The notes under the pieces are model-generated. The model had not been told where the DNA came from, made no database searches, and saw only the letters and a program-made list of their open reading frames with translations. DNA of 64,000 nt, taken from contig NZ_BOPH01000145.1 of NCBI RefSeq assembly GCF_016863655.1, positions 37,269 through 101,268 of the forward strand, in the 5' to 3' direction. The DNA is from Virgisporangium ochraceum (GTDB taxonomy: Bacteria; Actinomycetota; Actinomycetes; Mycobacteriales; Micromonosporaceae). Both the position numbers and the translations under genes were made by a program. Shown here piece by piece: positions 8,556 to 16,626 of the stretch; position 1 is the first letter of the stretch; every line of letters starts with the position of its first letter.

Positions 8556-11500
8556 TTGACACCACCGCCGCACCCGGGGGACCTGGTTCCGCGCTACTGG
8601 GCGCTGGAGCGGATGGAGGCGTGGCTCGGCGCCGCGGACCCGCGGGTATTTCTCGTCACCGGCGCTCCCGGCACCGGCAAGACGTTGCTGTCCGCACAGC
8701 TCGCCCACGTGCGTGACGCGGTGCCGCGCGCCGCCGACTACCCGCGCCTGTGCGCGGCGACGGTGGTCCTCGCGCACTTCTGCGACGCCAACGACGAGCG
8801 CACGCTCGACCCGCTCGACTTCGTGAGCGCCCTGTCCAACGGCCTCGCCCGGCACGTGCCCGGTTTCGCGGCCGCCCTCGCCGACTCGGTGGCGGGCACG
8901 TCGGCGGTCGTGACGATCCACAGCTCGCTGACCGTCGGGTCGGTCGAGGCCGGCGGAACCGTGACGAACGTGCGGATCAGCGTCCCCCGCGACATCCCCA
9001 CCCGGCAGGCGTTCGCGAACCTCGTGCGCCGGCCGCTGGAGGCGACCGCGTCCGACGCGGCGGTCGGCGACCTGCTGGTCATCGTCGACGACCTGTCCGG
9101 CGGGTTCGCCTACGACCCGCAGGACAACATCGGGCAGCTGATCGGCCTCGTCGCCGGCACCACCGGCGGGCGGCTGCGGTTCCTGGTCACCAGCCGGTCC
9201 GACCCGTGGGTGCTGCGCACGCTGCCGCGGCCGGCGCTCGACCTGGTCGACGACCGTCCCGCGGAGACCGACGACATCCGCGCCTACGTCGACGGGCGGC
9301 TCGGCCACCTGGACCCGCTGTTGCGGCTCGCGTGGACCGACCGGGTGACCGGCACCGCGGCCGGCAACTTCCTCTACGCCCGGTACGCGCTCGACCACGT
9401 CCTCGCCGACGAGTCGGTCGTGCTGGCCGGCCCGGCCGCGCACCCGTTGCCGGCCGGACTGCTCGACCTGTACCGCACCTGGTTCCGCACCGGGATCGCC
9501 CGCCACCGGGACCTGTGGTGGAACTGCATCCAGCCGGTGCTCACCGCGCTGACCGCCGCGCTCGGTACCGGCCTGACGGGCGCACAGCTGTCCGGAATCA
9601 CGGGTCTCCCGACCAGTCGCACGCGCCGGGCCCTGGAGGAGTGCAGCCAGTACCTCACCGGCGAGCTGCCCGACGGCCCGTTCCGGCTCTACCACGACTC
9701 CTTCCGCGAGTACCTCACCAGCGAGGAGGTCGCGGTCGACGAGGGCGAGCGGGCCGTGGTCGACTTCTTCGTCGGCCGCCACGGCGACGACTGGCTGACG
9801 GCCGACGCCTACGCCCGCGAGCACCTGGCCACCCATCTCGGCGCCGTGGGTGAGCTCGCCGCGCACGCGGGCCGGCCCGACTTCATGGTCGTGGCGGAGC
9901 CGACGGTGCTGCTGCACCAGCTGTCGCGGCTGGGCGAGGACGCGGAGGTCTACCGCCGCACCGGGTGGCTGCTCGCCGGCCGCGACCACGGTGAGCGCGC
10001 CGCGTACCTGCAGCTCGCCGCGCACGAGCTGGGCGAGCACGACCTCGCGGAGCGGTTCGCCCGGCTGCCGCTGCGCCGGGGGTGGGCACCGCGCTGGACG
10101 TCGCTGGTGCGCCACCGACCCGGCAGCGTCGTCGGCAACCATCCGCAGGGCGTGCTCGACATGTTGACGCTGCAGGCGGCCGACGGCTCGGCGACCGCGG
10201 TCACGCTCTCCGACGGCAGCGTGCGGCTGTGGAATCTGGGCAACCACACGATGACCGGGGACTTCGCGATTCCGCCGCCGTTGCCGGTCACCTGCATGAC
10301 GTGGACCTCGAGCGGCGGGGGCCGCGTGGTGGTGGCCGGGCCGCACGGTCTGGTGTTCGTCGACCTGGACCGGGGGCCGGTGGAGTCGCGCCAGGCCCGC
10401 CCCGACGCGGCGGTCACGGCCGTCGCGACCGCGTTCGTCGGTGGCCGGGAGGCGCTGGTCCTCGGCTACGACGACGGGTACCTGGAGGCGGTGGACATCG
10501 ACACCTGGCAACAGGTCGGCGAACCGGTCCGGGCACACGACGGGCCGGTGACGGCGTTGACCGCCGCCTACCTCGACGCCGTCGCGTCGGCCGGCGCCGA
10601 CGGCCTGGTGGCGGTGTGGGTGCTGGATACGGCCGGCTTCGGCGAGCCGGCACTGAGCCTCGTCGGCCAGGACGGGTGGGCCAACACCTGTGCATTTTTC
10701 CCGCGCGACGCCGACTTCGTTCTGGCCGGTGGCCTCAGCAGCGGTGCGGTCGGCTGGGTGCGGCGGGTGGGCGACGACGACCTGACCGGCTCGACGACCG
10801 ACCACGAGCCGGCCGGATGGCGGTACGGCGTGCACGCCGCCCATTCCGCGGGCTACTCCACGTCGGTGCACACGGGCTCGGGCGTCGCCGGCTACGCCGA
10901 GGCGGAGCGGCGTCTACGCGACGAGGAACGCGAGCAGGCGGAGGCCGCGGAGCGCGCCGGCCCGGACGGCGGCCGGGAGCTGCCCGGGCCGTCGACGATC
11001 GTCCGGCTCTCCGGCGGTGTGAACACCATCGACCTCGGGATCGTCGACGACGAGGTCTACCTTGCCTCTGGCGGCGAGGACGGGCGGGTGCACCTGTTCC
11101 ACCTCAGCGCCGACCCGCTCACCGGCGAGAACGTGGTCCCGTACGGCGAGCCCGTCTCGGCGGTGCGGTTCGCCGTGGTCGACGGTCGCATGGTGTTGGT
11201 CGCCGCGGACTCGGGCGTCAGCGGTGCCGTCCGGGCCTGGCCGGTGGGAACCGGACCCTCGCCGCTGCCACGGGCCGTCAGCGACCTGATGCACCAGTTC
11301 ACCCACATCGCGTCCCTGGCCGGCCCGGACGGCCGGCCGCTGCTCGTCGCCGCGTCGGCAGACGGGTCGGTGACGGTCCGGGACGCGGTGACCGGCGCGG
11401 CGCTCACGCCTGCGCTGGAGTGCCCGGACGTCGTGCTGACCGGTCTGCACGCCGAGGGGTGGGACGACGGTCTCACCGTCGCCGCCTACGGCAGCACGAC

Positions 11501-12290
11501 CGGCGGGGACACCGGTGCGCAGGTGGACGGGCACGCCGTCGTCACGCTGTGGCAGCTGCGGTCGGAGACCGACGTGGAGGCGTGGGACCTGCGCCTCCCG
11601 GAGCTCGAGTCCGTCAACGCCCTGGTCGGTCTCGGCCCCGGCGAGCTGCTCGCGGCCGGCTACCGGAGGGACGACGGGCCCGTGCTGTGGCGGCTCGTCC
11701 ACGACGGCCACGGCTGGACGTGCGAGCCGCTGCCGTGGTCCGTCCACAGCGACGACTTCGACATCGAGTTCGTGCTCTTCGAGTGGGCCGCGGTGGTGCC
11801 CGGCACCGGCGGACGGCAGGTCGTCCTCGGCGGCGAGTACGACCCCGTGTGCACCATCGACCTCGACCGCCACAGCATGACCAGGGACCGGATGCTCCCC
11901 GGAACCGCGTGTGTGGTGCGGTACGGGGGCCGGCCGTCCCTCCTCGCCGTCGACGGATCCCTGTCCGGAGGCTCGGTGGAGGTGCTGCCGCTCGGTCCCG
12001 ACACCACCGACGCGGGTGAGGCGCCGGCCTTCGAGAGCTCGGCCGGCGCGAGGCTCATCTCGCTCACCGCCACCCCCGACGGCGATCTCGTGGTCGCCGG
12101 CACCGAGGACGGGCAGCTGCTCGTGTGGGAGACCACCGGTCCCCCGGCCCGGGTGATCCAGATCGGTTCCGTCCCCCGCCGTCTGGCCATGTGCGGCCCG
12201 GCGACGGTGGCCGTCCTGACCGATCTGGGCCTGTACTCGCTGGAGCTCCGCCCGGCAGCCTCGATGCCGTCCCCTCGCGGTGCGAGTTGA
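8556..12290 (+). CDS. STAND-type P-loop NTPase with WD40 repeats
   Basis: 1244 residues. Walker A GAPGTGKT at residues 36-43, Walker B DLLVIVDDL at about 172-180, and FLVTSRSDPWVLRTL near 220 as a sensor strand place it among STAND/AAA_16-like ATPases. A helical winged-helix-type region follows to about 430 (SGITGLPTSRTRRALEECSQYL), then WD40-type blades from about 515 to the end, e.g. SVRLWNLGNH and DGQLLVWETTG. No membrane helices are evident, unlike the NACHT protein at 2520. Start is TTG 8556 with GGAG about 13 bases upstream; a nearby GTG is closed by a stop. Coupled with the small gene at 7974. Probably a ligand-sensing oligomeric switch; the effector output is not obvious within the protein. 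Confidence 0.85.
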   Translation: MTPPPHPGDLVPRYWALERMEAWLGAADPRVFLVTGAPGTGKTLLSAQLAHVRDAVPRAADYPRLCAATVVLAHFCDANDERTLDPLDFVSALSNGLARHVPGFAAALADSVAGTSAVVTIHSSLTVGSVEAGGTVTNVRISVPRDIPTRQAFANLVRRPLEATASDAAVGDLLVIVDDLSGGFAYDPQDNIGQLIGLVAGTTGGRLRFLVTSRSDPWVLRTLPRPALDLVDDRPAETDDIRAYVDGRLGHLDPLLRLAWTDRVTGTAAGNFLYARYALDHVLADESVVLAGPAAHPLPAGLLDLYRTWFRTGIARHRDLWWNCIQPVLTALTAALGTGLTGAQLSGITGLPTSRTRRALEECSQYLTGELPDGPFRLYHDSFREYLTSEEVAVDEGERAVVDFFVGRHGDDWLTADAYAREHLATHLGAVGELAAHAGRPDFMVVAEPTVLLHQLSRLGEDAEVYRRTGWLLAGRDHGERAAYLQLAAHELGEHDLAERFARLPLRRGWAPRWTSLVRHRPGSVVGNHPQGVLDMLTLQAADGSATAVTLSDGSVRLWNLGNHTMTGDFAIPPPLPVTCMTWTSSGGGRVVVAGPHGLVFVDLDRGPVESRQARPDAAVTAVATAFVGGREALVLGYDDGYLEAVDIDTWQQVGEPVRAHDGPVTALTAAYLDAVASAGADGLVAVWVLDTAGFGEPALSLVGQDGWANTCAFFPRDADFVLAGGLSSGAVGWVRRVGDDDLTGSTTDHEPAGWRYGVHAAHSAGYSTSVHTGSGVAGYAEAERRLRDEEREQAEAAERAGPDGGRELPGPSTIVRLSGGVNTIDLGIVDDEVYLASGGEDGRVHLFHLSADPLTGENVVPYGEPVSAVRFAVVDGRMVLVAADSGVSGAVRAWPVGTGPSPLPRAVSDLMHQFTHIASLAGPDGRPLLVAASADGSVTVRDAVTGAALTPALECPDVVLTGLHAEGWDDGLTVAAYGSTTGGDTGAQVDGHAVVTLWQLRSETDVEAWDLRLPELESVNALVGLGPGELLAAGYRRDDGPVLWRLVHDGHGWTCEPLPWSVHSDDFDIEFVLFEWAAVVPGTGGRQVVLGGEYDPVCTIDLDRHSMTRDRMLPGTACVVRYGGRPSLLAVDGSLSGGSVEVLPLGPDTTDAGEAPAFESSAGARLISLTATPDGDLVVAGTEDGQLLVWETTGPPARVIQIGSVPRRLAMCGPATVAVLTDLGLYSLELRPAASMPSPRGAS

Positions 12291-12314
12291 TGACCCTGCC
12301 CACCGGGTGACACC

Positions 12315-12350
12315 GTGTGCCGGATGCCGCGACGGCGGCACCCGGCACAC
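12315..12350. terminator. Strong hairpin between convergent genes
   Basis: Two 16-base arms (12315-12330 and 12335-12350) pair with one mismatch around a 4-base loop, sitting in the 71-base gap between the converging STAND-WD40 gene and the secreted-protein gene. There is no U tract, as is usual in high-G+C actinobacteria. Its position suits a bidirectional terminator. Confidence 0.75.
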
Positions 12351-12361
12351 ATGACCCCGAA

Positions 12362-13222
12362 CTAGCAGATCTGTGCGGTCGGCCCAGGCTCCGAGTCAGC
12401 CCAGGAGTCGCCGGCGTTGCTGAAGGAGACGTTGAAGCCGCCCTGTCCCGCGCCGATCGAGCTCACCCCCGTCGAGTCCCAGGTGTGGACGTAGTCGACG
12501 AACATCTGGGCCCTGCGGCACACCCCGTTGAGAGCGCGGAAGCCGATGACGACCGTTCCGGTGTACAGGCTGTAGTCGTAGACGAAGGGGTTGACGCATG
12601 CGCCGTTGGACTGCATCCCCTTGGCGGAGTCCTGCCACTTGAAACCCGCACCGTACTGGTTGACCACCGACGACGGCATCTCCTGGTAGCCGAAGTCGTT
12701 GCCGTAGGAGTTACGGGCCGCGTTGCCGTCCGCGGCCGCGAACCGGCTGATGATCTGGTACTCGCCGCCGCTGAGGCGCAGCGCGACGCCGTCGTCGTCA
12801 CCGACCTCGTTGTTGATGCAGGTGACCCAGTCGTCGTCGGTGAAACGGTCGTTGAGCCACCTCCAGTGTGCGACCGCCAGGTAGTAGCCGTAATCCCGTT
12901 CGTAGTACAGCGACATGCTGTACCAGTCGGTGTCGTTCGCGGTGTTGAACGGCTGGACCTGCCCGGCGGGCTCCTCACCCACGTTGGTCAGACACCACTC
13001 CTTCTCCAGGGCTCTGCCTATCGACTCCCCGGTGCGGCCGTCGGCCTTCGCGGCCGACACGAACGCGCTGACGGTGTGGACGTCGCCCGGTTTGCCGGCA
13101 GCCACACCCTTCCGCACGCATCCCTTCGCCGCCGCGCCCGCCGGCCCGGTGGCCGTGAGCCCCGCCGCCACGAACAACGCCAGGACCGCGGTGACGCCAG
13201 CCAGTCTCGACAGCGTTCTCAT
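12362..13222 (-). CDS. Secreted protein of unknown function
   Basis: 286 residues from ATG 13222, which has GGGGGA about 6 bases upstream. The N terminus MRTLSRLAGVTAVLALFVAA ending in GPAGAAAKG is a Sec signal peptide. The mature part is rich in aromatic residues (WYSMSLYYERDYGYYLAVAHW) and has six or so cysteines (for example GCVRKG, EWCLTN, WVTCIN, GACVNP, GVCRRA, terminal IC), suggesting a disulfide-stabilised extracellular beta-rich fold. I recognise no catalytic motif or named family. It converges with the STAND-WD40 gene and precedes the small membrane protein and SSI-like gene from the other direction. Confidence 0.75.
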   Translation of the reverse strand: MRTLSRLAGVTAVLALFVAAGLTATGPAGAAAKGCVRKGVAAGKPGDVHTVSAFVSAAKADGRTGESIGRALEKEWCLTNVGEEPAGQVQPFNTANDTDWYSMSLYYERDYGYYLAVAHWRWLNDRFTDDDWVTCINNEVGDDDGVALRLSGGEYQIISRFAAADGNAARNSYGNDFGYQEMPSSVVNQYGAGFKWQDSAKGMQSNGACVNPFVYDYSLYTGTVVIGFRALNGVCRRAQMFVDYVHTWDSTGVSSIGAGQGGFNVSFSNAGDSWADSEPGPTAQIC

Positions 13223-13294
13223 GAAATCCCCCATGTGGCGACTGTCGGGTACCGCTCCGGGAGATGGTGGGACTTCGGACGAGTCCGGACGCCG

Positions 13295-13618
13295 TTACGG
13301 TGTCTTCTTTCCGTAGATGAGGCTGAGAACGAGGACGAACACGGTCCACAGCGCCAGGATCTCGTACGGCAGCAGGTACAGGACCCACAGCCACGGCGTG
13401 AAGCCGGCGGCCTGGGCCGCCACCGCCAACCCGACCGGGATGACGAACACCGTCGACCAGGCGACGGCCAGGTACACGACCCGCCGCCATCCGTGCAGGT
13501 TCAGTTCCAGCCCCTGGTCGGACATCAGGTAGGCCAGGAGCATCACGGTTCCAACCATCGCGGCGAGGAGCCACACGACCGTGACGACGACGAGCCAGCC
13601 GACCCCGTACCCGCCCAT
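13295..13618 (-). CDS. Small three-helix membrane protein
   Basis: 107 residues with three clear hydrophobic segments: about 7-30 (GWLVVVTVVWLLAAMVGTVM), 47-70 (VVYLAVAWSTVFVIPVGLAV) and 76-102. It ends in the basic tail YGKKTP. It starts 3 bases after the stop of the SSI-type inhibitor gene in the same orientation, so the two are probably cotranscribed. No motif gives a function. Confidence 0.7.
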   Translation of the reverse strand: MGGYGVGWLVVVTVVWLLAAMVGTVMLLAYLMSDQGLELNLHGWRRVVYLAVAWSTVFVIPVGLAVAAQAAGFTPWLWVLYLLPYEILALWTVFVLVLSLIYGKKTP

Positions 13619-13621
13619 CCG

Positions 13622-14026
13622 CTAGAAGGTGGCGACCCGGCCGAGGCTGCGCCGCGCCTGGCACCAGTTCGCGTGCACGCGGTCGTAGCTCACCGGGTGG
13701 CCGTCCCAGGTGCCCGTTGCCGTGAACCGGATCGCCGGTCCGCCCGCGCCCGCGCAGTCCAGCGGACGGCCCGGTAGCGACGGGAAGTCCCCGCCCGCGG
13801 CGGCGAGGTCGCCACAGGCGAGCTCCGGATCCAGGTACCACTCCTCGCCGCCGCCGGCAGGGGAGCACGTCAGCGTGGTCGTGAACACCTGGTTCGACAC
13901 GCTCGGCGCGCTCCACGACAGGCTCAGGGTCGCGCCCGGCAGGGCAGTGGCGGTGGCCGGTGACGCGACGACAGACGTGAGAGACAGGGCCGCCGCCATC
14001 GTGGCGGCGGCTCGTGCGACCCGCAT
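13622..14026 (-). CDS. Subtilisin inhibitor (SSI) family protein
   Basis: 134 residues from ATG 14026, preceded by GGTGGAG. The signal peptide is MRVARAAATMAAALSLTSVV ending near SPATATA. The mature part follows the SSI pattern: LTCSPAGGG, ELACGDLAAAGGDF, the loop cysteine in LDCAGAGGPA, TATGTWDG, and the closing VHANWCQARR, i.e. the four cysteines that form the two SSI disulfides. SSI proteins inhibit extracellular subtilisin/trypsin-like proteases through a loop just after the third cysteine. By alignment of that loop (Cys-x-P1) the P1 position here would be glycine instead of the usual Met or Lys, so inhibitory specificity is doubtful. Confidence 0.85.
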   Translation of the reverse strand: MRVARAAATMAAALSLTSVVASPATATALPGATLSLSWSAPSVSNQVFTTTLTCSPAGGGEEWYLDPELACGDLAAAGGDFPSLPGRPLDCAGAGGPAIRFTATGTWDGHPVSYDRVHANWCQARRSLGRVATF

Positions 14027-14116
14027 GGTCTCCACCTTCCTCGGATTGCCGTGCCCGTTACCCGATCGGTGTTCCATCCCGTTCCAGGTCCGTTCCGTGC
14101 CGGTCGGGTCGAGGTG

Positions 14117-14270
14117 TCAGGCTCCGTCGGAACCCCGGCCGAGGCCGGCCTCGCGGGCCCGCACGATGGCCTGCGTGCGTTGCGACAGGTGCAGCTTGCC
14201 GAGGATCGCGGAGATGTTGTTGGCCACCGTCTTCGGCGCCAGGTGCAGCAGGCGACCGATGTCCACATTG
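14117..14270 (-). pseudogene. Remnant of a LuxR/NarL response regulator (HTH end only)
   Basis: Reading minus strand from 14270, the frame gives SNVDIGRLLHLAPKTVANN, then ISAILGKLHLSQRTQAIVRA and a tail ending GRGSDGA and a stop at 14117. This is the recognition part of a LuxR-type helix-turn-helix (compare the usual SNxEIAxxLxLSxKTVxNH). The codon just upstream is an in-frame TAG and no receiver domain precedes it, so the gene is truncated at its 5' side. The break coincides with the start of the membrane protein on the opposite strand and with a GTCCA-CAT-TGGAC palindrome at 14261-14273. Confidence 0.75.
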
Positions 14271-14567
14271 GACTACGGCGCCGCCGCCGTCACGGTCCTC
14301 ATGTCGTTGCTGAACCTGCCGTTCGCCTTCGGGGGCAGGGTGGTCGGATGGCTCGTCACGCTCCTCGGCGTGGTCGGCCTCGTCGCCGCTGTCGCGCTCC
14401 TGCGCCGGGTGTCCGGTGCGCCGTCGGCGGTCACGGCCGTCGGCGTCGTGAACCTCGCCGGCGCCGTGCTGGCGCTCGGATGGGACCGGGACGGCGCCGT
14501 CGTGGGCATCGTGGTGAGCGCGCTCGTCACGGTGCTGGGCCTCGCCTGCCTGCGGACGCCGGCCTGA
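14259..14567 (+). CDS. Small membrane protein
   Basis: About 102 residues if started at ATG 14259 (TTG 14268 is an alternative). It consists almost entirely of hydrophobic helices: about 9-27 (AAVTVLMSLLNLPFAFGG), 29-48 (VVGWLVTLLGVVGLVAAVAL), 57-75 and 79-98 (GAVVGIVVSALVTVLGLACL). The 5' end overlaps the LuxR remnant on the other strand, so the original start may have been lost in the same deletion and replaced. No function assigned. Confidence 0.55.
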   Translation: MSTLDYGAAAVTVLMSLLNLPFAFGGRVVGWLVTLLGVVGLVAAVALLRRVSGAPSAVTAVGVVNLAGAVLALGWDRDGAVVGIVVSALVTVLGLACLRTPA

Positions 14568-14582
14568 GCCCGGGTGGATCGG

Positions 14583-14610
14583 GGGCCGTCCGCCGTACGG
14601 CGGGTGGCCC
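14583..14610. terminator. Hairpin after small membrane protein
   Basis: Arms 14583-14595 and 14598-14610 form a 13-base-pair stem (11 Watson-Crick plus two G-U pairs) around a tiny loop, directly downstream of the stop at 14567. The right arm touches the stop codon of the converging decarboxylase remnant. Likely a terminator. Confidence 0.55.
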
Positions 14611-15101
14611 TATCCGCGCGCGATGAAGTCGGGCAGGGCGGTGCCCTCGCGGACCATCAGGACGCCGGCACCGGACGGCGTGTCGGCCGTGACGGAGTCG
14701 GCCCGCTCGATGCCCGGCGGCCGTTCCCGGCTGTCGTAGGCGTCGACGTGCAGCCACAGCCGCTGCTCCGCGGCGACGTCGGCGAGGTCCGGAATCGGGT
14801 CGGCGTCCGCCGTTCCCGCGGTGGCCACGACGCAGAACGGTCGCTGGCCCCAGCTCCGGTCGGCGACCACCGCACCGCGCAGGGCGTCGGGGTCCATGCG
14901 CCGGTGCGCGTCCATTGGCACGACACGGATCGCGGCGGGCGGGAACCCGGCGATCCGCACCGCGTCCACGACCGACCGGCGGGTCCGCCCGGTGACGTAG
15001 ATCGTGCCGGTGAGGAAGTCCGGCGGCAGCATCGCCGTCCGCGCGGCGACGACGGCCGACAGGGTCGCCATGGACGTGCCTGTCATGGTGTACCGCTTCA
15101 T
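14610..15101 (-). pseudogene. Truncated group II PLP-dependent decarboxylase
   Basis: 163 residues that match only the middle of group II amino-acid decarboxylases: TSMATLSAVVAART (usual GGSMANxxAL), IYVTGRTRRSVVDAVRIAGF, VPMDAHRRMDPDALRGAV, RPFCVVATAGTADADPIPDL and LWLHVDAYDS. The N-terminal third, the glycine-rich segment after HVDA, the DPHKW motif with the PLP-binding lysine (replaced by DTPSGAG) and the whole C-terminal half are missing. It cannot bind PLP covalently, so it is a decayed remnant of a glutamate/diaminobutyrate/aromatic decarboxylase-like gene. An ATG at 15101 keeps an open frame, so it may still be called as an ORF. Confidence 0.7.
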
Positions 15102-15244
15102 CGCGTGGCTCCCGGCGGCGAGGTGACGTTTCCTCCACCGTCGCCGGCGTCGGCGCACAGCGACAGGGTCACGGTTCCCGGTCGTCGGGCAGCCGTCCCG
15201 GCCGGTCCGGGAACCCGTTCCCGCAACGACGGGACGCCGCGCGG

Positions 15245-15922
15245 TCACCGACCCGTCCGGGTCTCCCAGACCGGCCGCCCGGGCTCGTCGTTGTGCACGA
15301 CCACATCGGCGTGCCGGGTCGGTTGCGCCGTCGCGTGGTACAGCTCCTGGGCGGGGACGTACCGCGTGCGCCAGCGCCGTTCGACGTCGGCCCGCCCCTC
15401 GCGGACGACGGCGCGGGCCACGGTCGTCTCCGTCGCCGCCGACACGAAGACGCGAAGCTCCCACCGGTCGAGCAGTTCCGGGCGCAGCAGGAACACGCCG
15501 TCGAAGACCAGCACGGCGTCGGCCGCGGCGGTCGCGACCGGCGGCGACAGCACGGTGTCCGCGACGCGGTCGTACACGGCGGGCTGGAACCGCCGGTCCC
15601 CACCCGGGCCGAGCGGGTCGAGCAGAACGCGTGTCAGCGCGTCACGGTCGTGGGCGTCGAGGTAGCACCCTGCGGCCGAGTACTCGCCGCGCGGGTAACG
15701 CAGCGCCCGCGGGAAGAGGAAGTCGTCGATGGTCGCGCGGATGACGTCGCGGCCCTCGTCACGCAGGACCTCCGCCAGCTCGTCGGCGAGGGTGGTCTTC
15801 CCGGCGGCGGGCGGCCCGTCGACGGCGACCCGCGTCGGATGTGGGACCGTGACCGACCGGACCGCCCCGGCCAGGCGGTCGAGCAGCTCATCGCGGGTCC
15901 CCCGACGCACGGAGCCGAGCAT
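15245..15922 (-). CDS. Uridine kinase-like P-loop kinase
   Basis: 225 residues from ATG 15922. The P-loop is DGPPAAGKTTLADELA at about residues 35-50, followed by the uridine-kinase-like DDFLFPRALRYPRGEYSAAG segment (the D-D-F strand binds the nucleoside in this family) and a second strand DAVLVFDGVFLLRPEL. The C-terminal part (RWRTRYVPAQELY, HADVVVHNDEPGRP) resembles the lid and end of uridine kinase/phosphoribulokinase-like proteins. Predicted to phosphorylate a nucleoside or small metabolite with ATP/GTP in the cytosol. Neighbours do not narrow the substrate. Confidence 0.78.
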   Translation of the reverse strand: MLGSVRRGTRDELLDRLAGAVRSVTVPHPTRVAVDGPPAAGKTTLADELAEVLRDEGRDVIRATIDDFLFPRALRYPRGEYSAAGCYLDAHDRDALTRVLLDPLGPGGDRRFQPAVYDRVADTVLSPPVATAAADAVLVFDGVFLLRPELLDRWELRVFVSAATETTVARAVVREGRADVERRWRTRYVPAQELYHATAQPTRHADVVVHNDEPGRPVWETRTGR

Positions 15923-15988
15923 ATCGGCCGTCCTCTCAGCCGCTGGCCGGCCTCCCGCGCGGCTGGCCTTCTCCGGCGGCTGGCCTTC

Positions 15989-16522
15989 TCACGCCGCGGC
16001 CGGCTGGCGGCGCAGCTCGCGGATCACGCCGTGGCGCCGGAGCGCCAACGCGAGCCGCCGGGCGTGGCGGTGCCGCACCACGAGGAGCACCGCCTCGCGG
16101 ATCAGCGCCCATCGGCGTCCCCTGAACTGGTTCTCCGCGACCTTCCAGATCACCGCGCGCAGCGGCTTGGACTCCAGCGCCTCGCGCAGTTCGGCGCGGA
16201 CGTCCGGGTCGTCGAGCGCGGACCGGACCGCCCGGGCGAGGTCGGGGCGGTCGGCGATGCTGGCGGTGATGCCGGCCGCCAGGTTGTGCCGGACGTCGTC
16301 GTCCTCGACGAGCAGCAGCGTCGCGCGCCGGATCTCGGCCGAGTCGAGGCCGGAGCGGAGCAGGTCCATCGCCCGCAGCTCGACCTGCCGGTCGTGGTCG
16401 TCGACGGAGAGCGCCGCCAGCAGGCTGGTCACCTCGTCGAGGTCGATCAGATGCTGGAGGCCGGCGCGGAACTCCGGCCGGTCCCAGGCGAAGAGCAACG
16501 CCTTGACGAAGTGACGATCCAT
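15989..16522 (-). CDS. Helical hypothetical protein
   Basis: 177 residues from ATG 16522. Composition is nearly all alpha-helical with short acidic turns (SALDDPDVRAELREALESKP, LLVEDDDVRHNLAAGI), resembling tandem HEAT/ARM-like helices, and it ends in a strongly basic helix (VVRHRHARRLALALRRHGVI). No enzyme motif. A short direct repeat (GGCTGGCCTTCTC at 15961 and 15978) overlaps its stop region. Divergent from the gene at 16627. Confidence 0.6.
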   Translation of the reverse strand: MDRHFVKALLFAWDRPEFRAGLQHLIDLDEVTSLLAALSVDDHDRQVELRAMDLLRSGLDSAEIRRATLLLVEDDDVRHNLAAGITASIADRPDLARAVRSALDDPDVRAELREALESKPLRAVIWKVAENQFRGRRWALIREAVLLVVRHRHARRLALALRRHGVIRELRRQPAAA

Positions 16523-16626
16523 GCCCGCTGATACCCCCGCGACGGATCTCCCGAAACGGGTGGGGCACGTGCCCGGGACACTAGAATCGGGGGATCGCCG
16601 GATACGAATACTTCGACCGTGCCGTC

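Noticed and set aside
13274..13289. Small dyad TTCGGAC-GA-GTCCGGA as a terminator
   Set aside because: Lies just downstream of the membrane protein gene at 13295 but is short with a mismatch and a 2-base loop; not distinguishable from chance.
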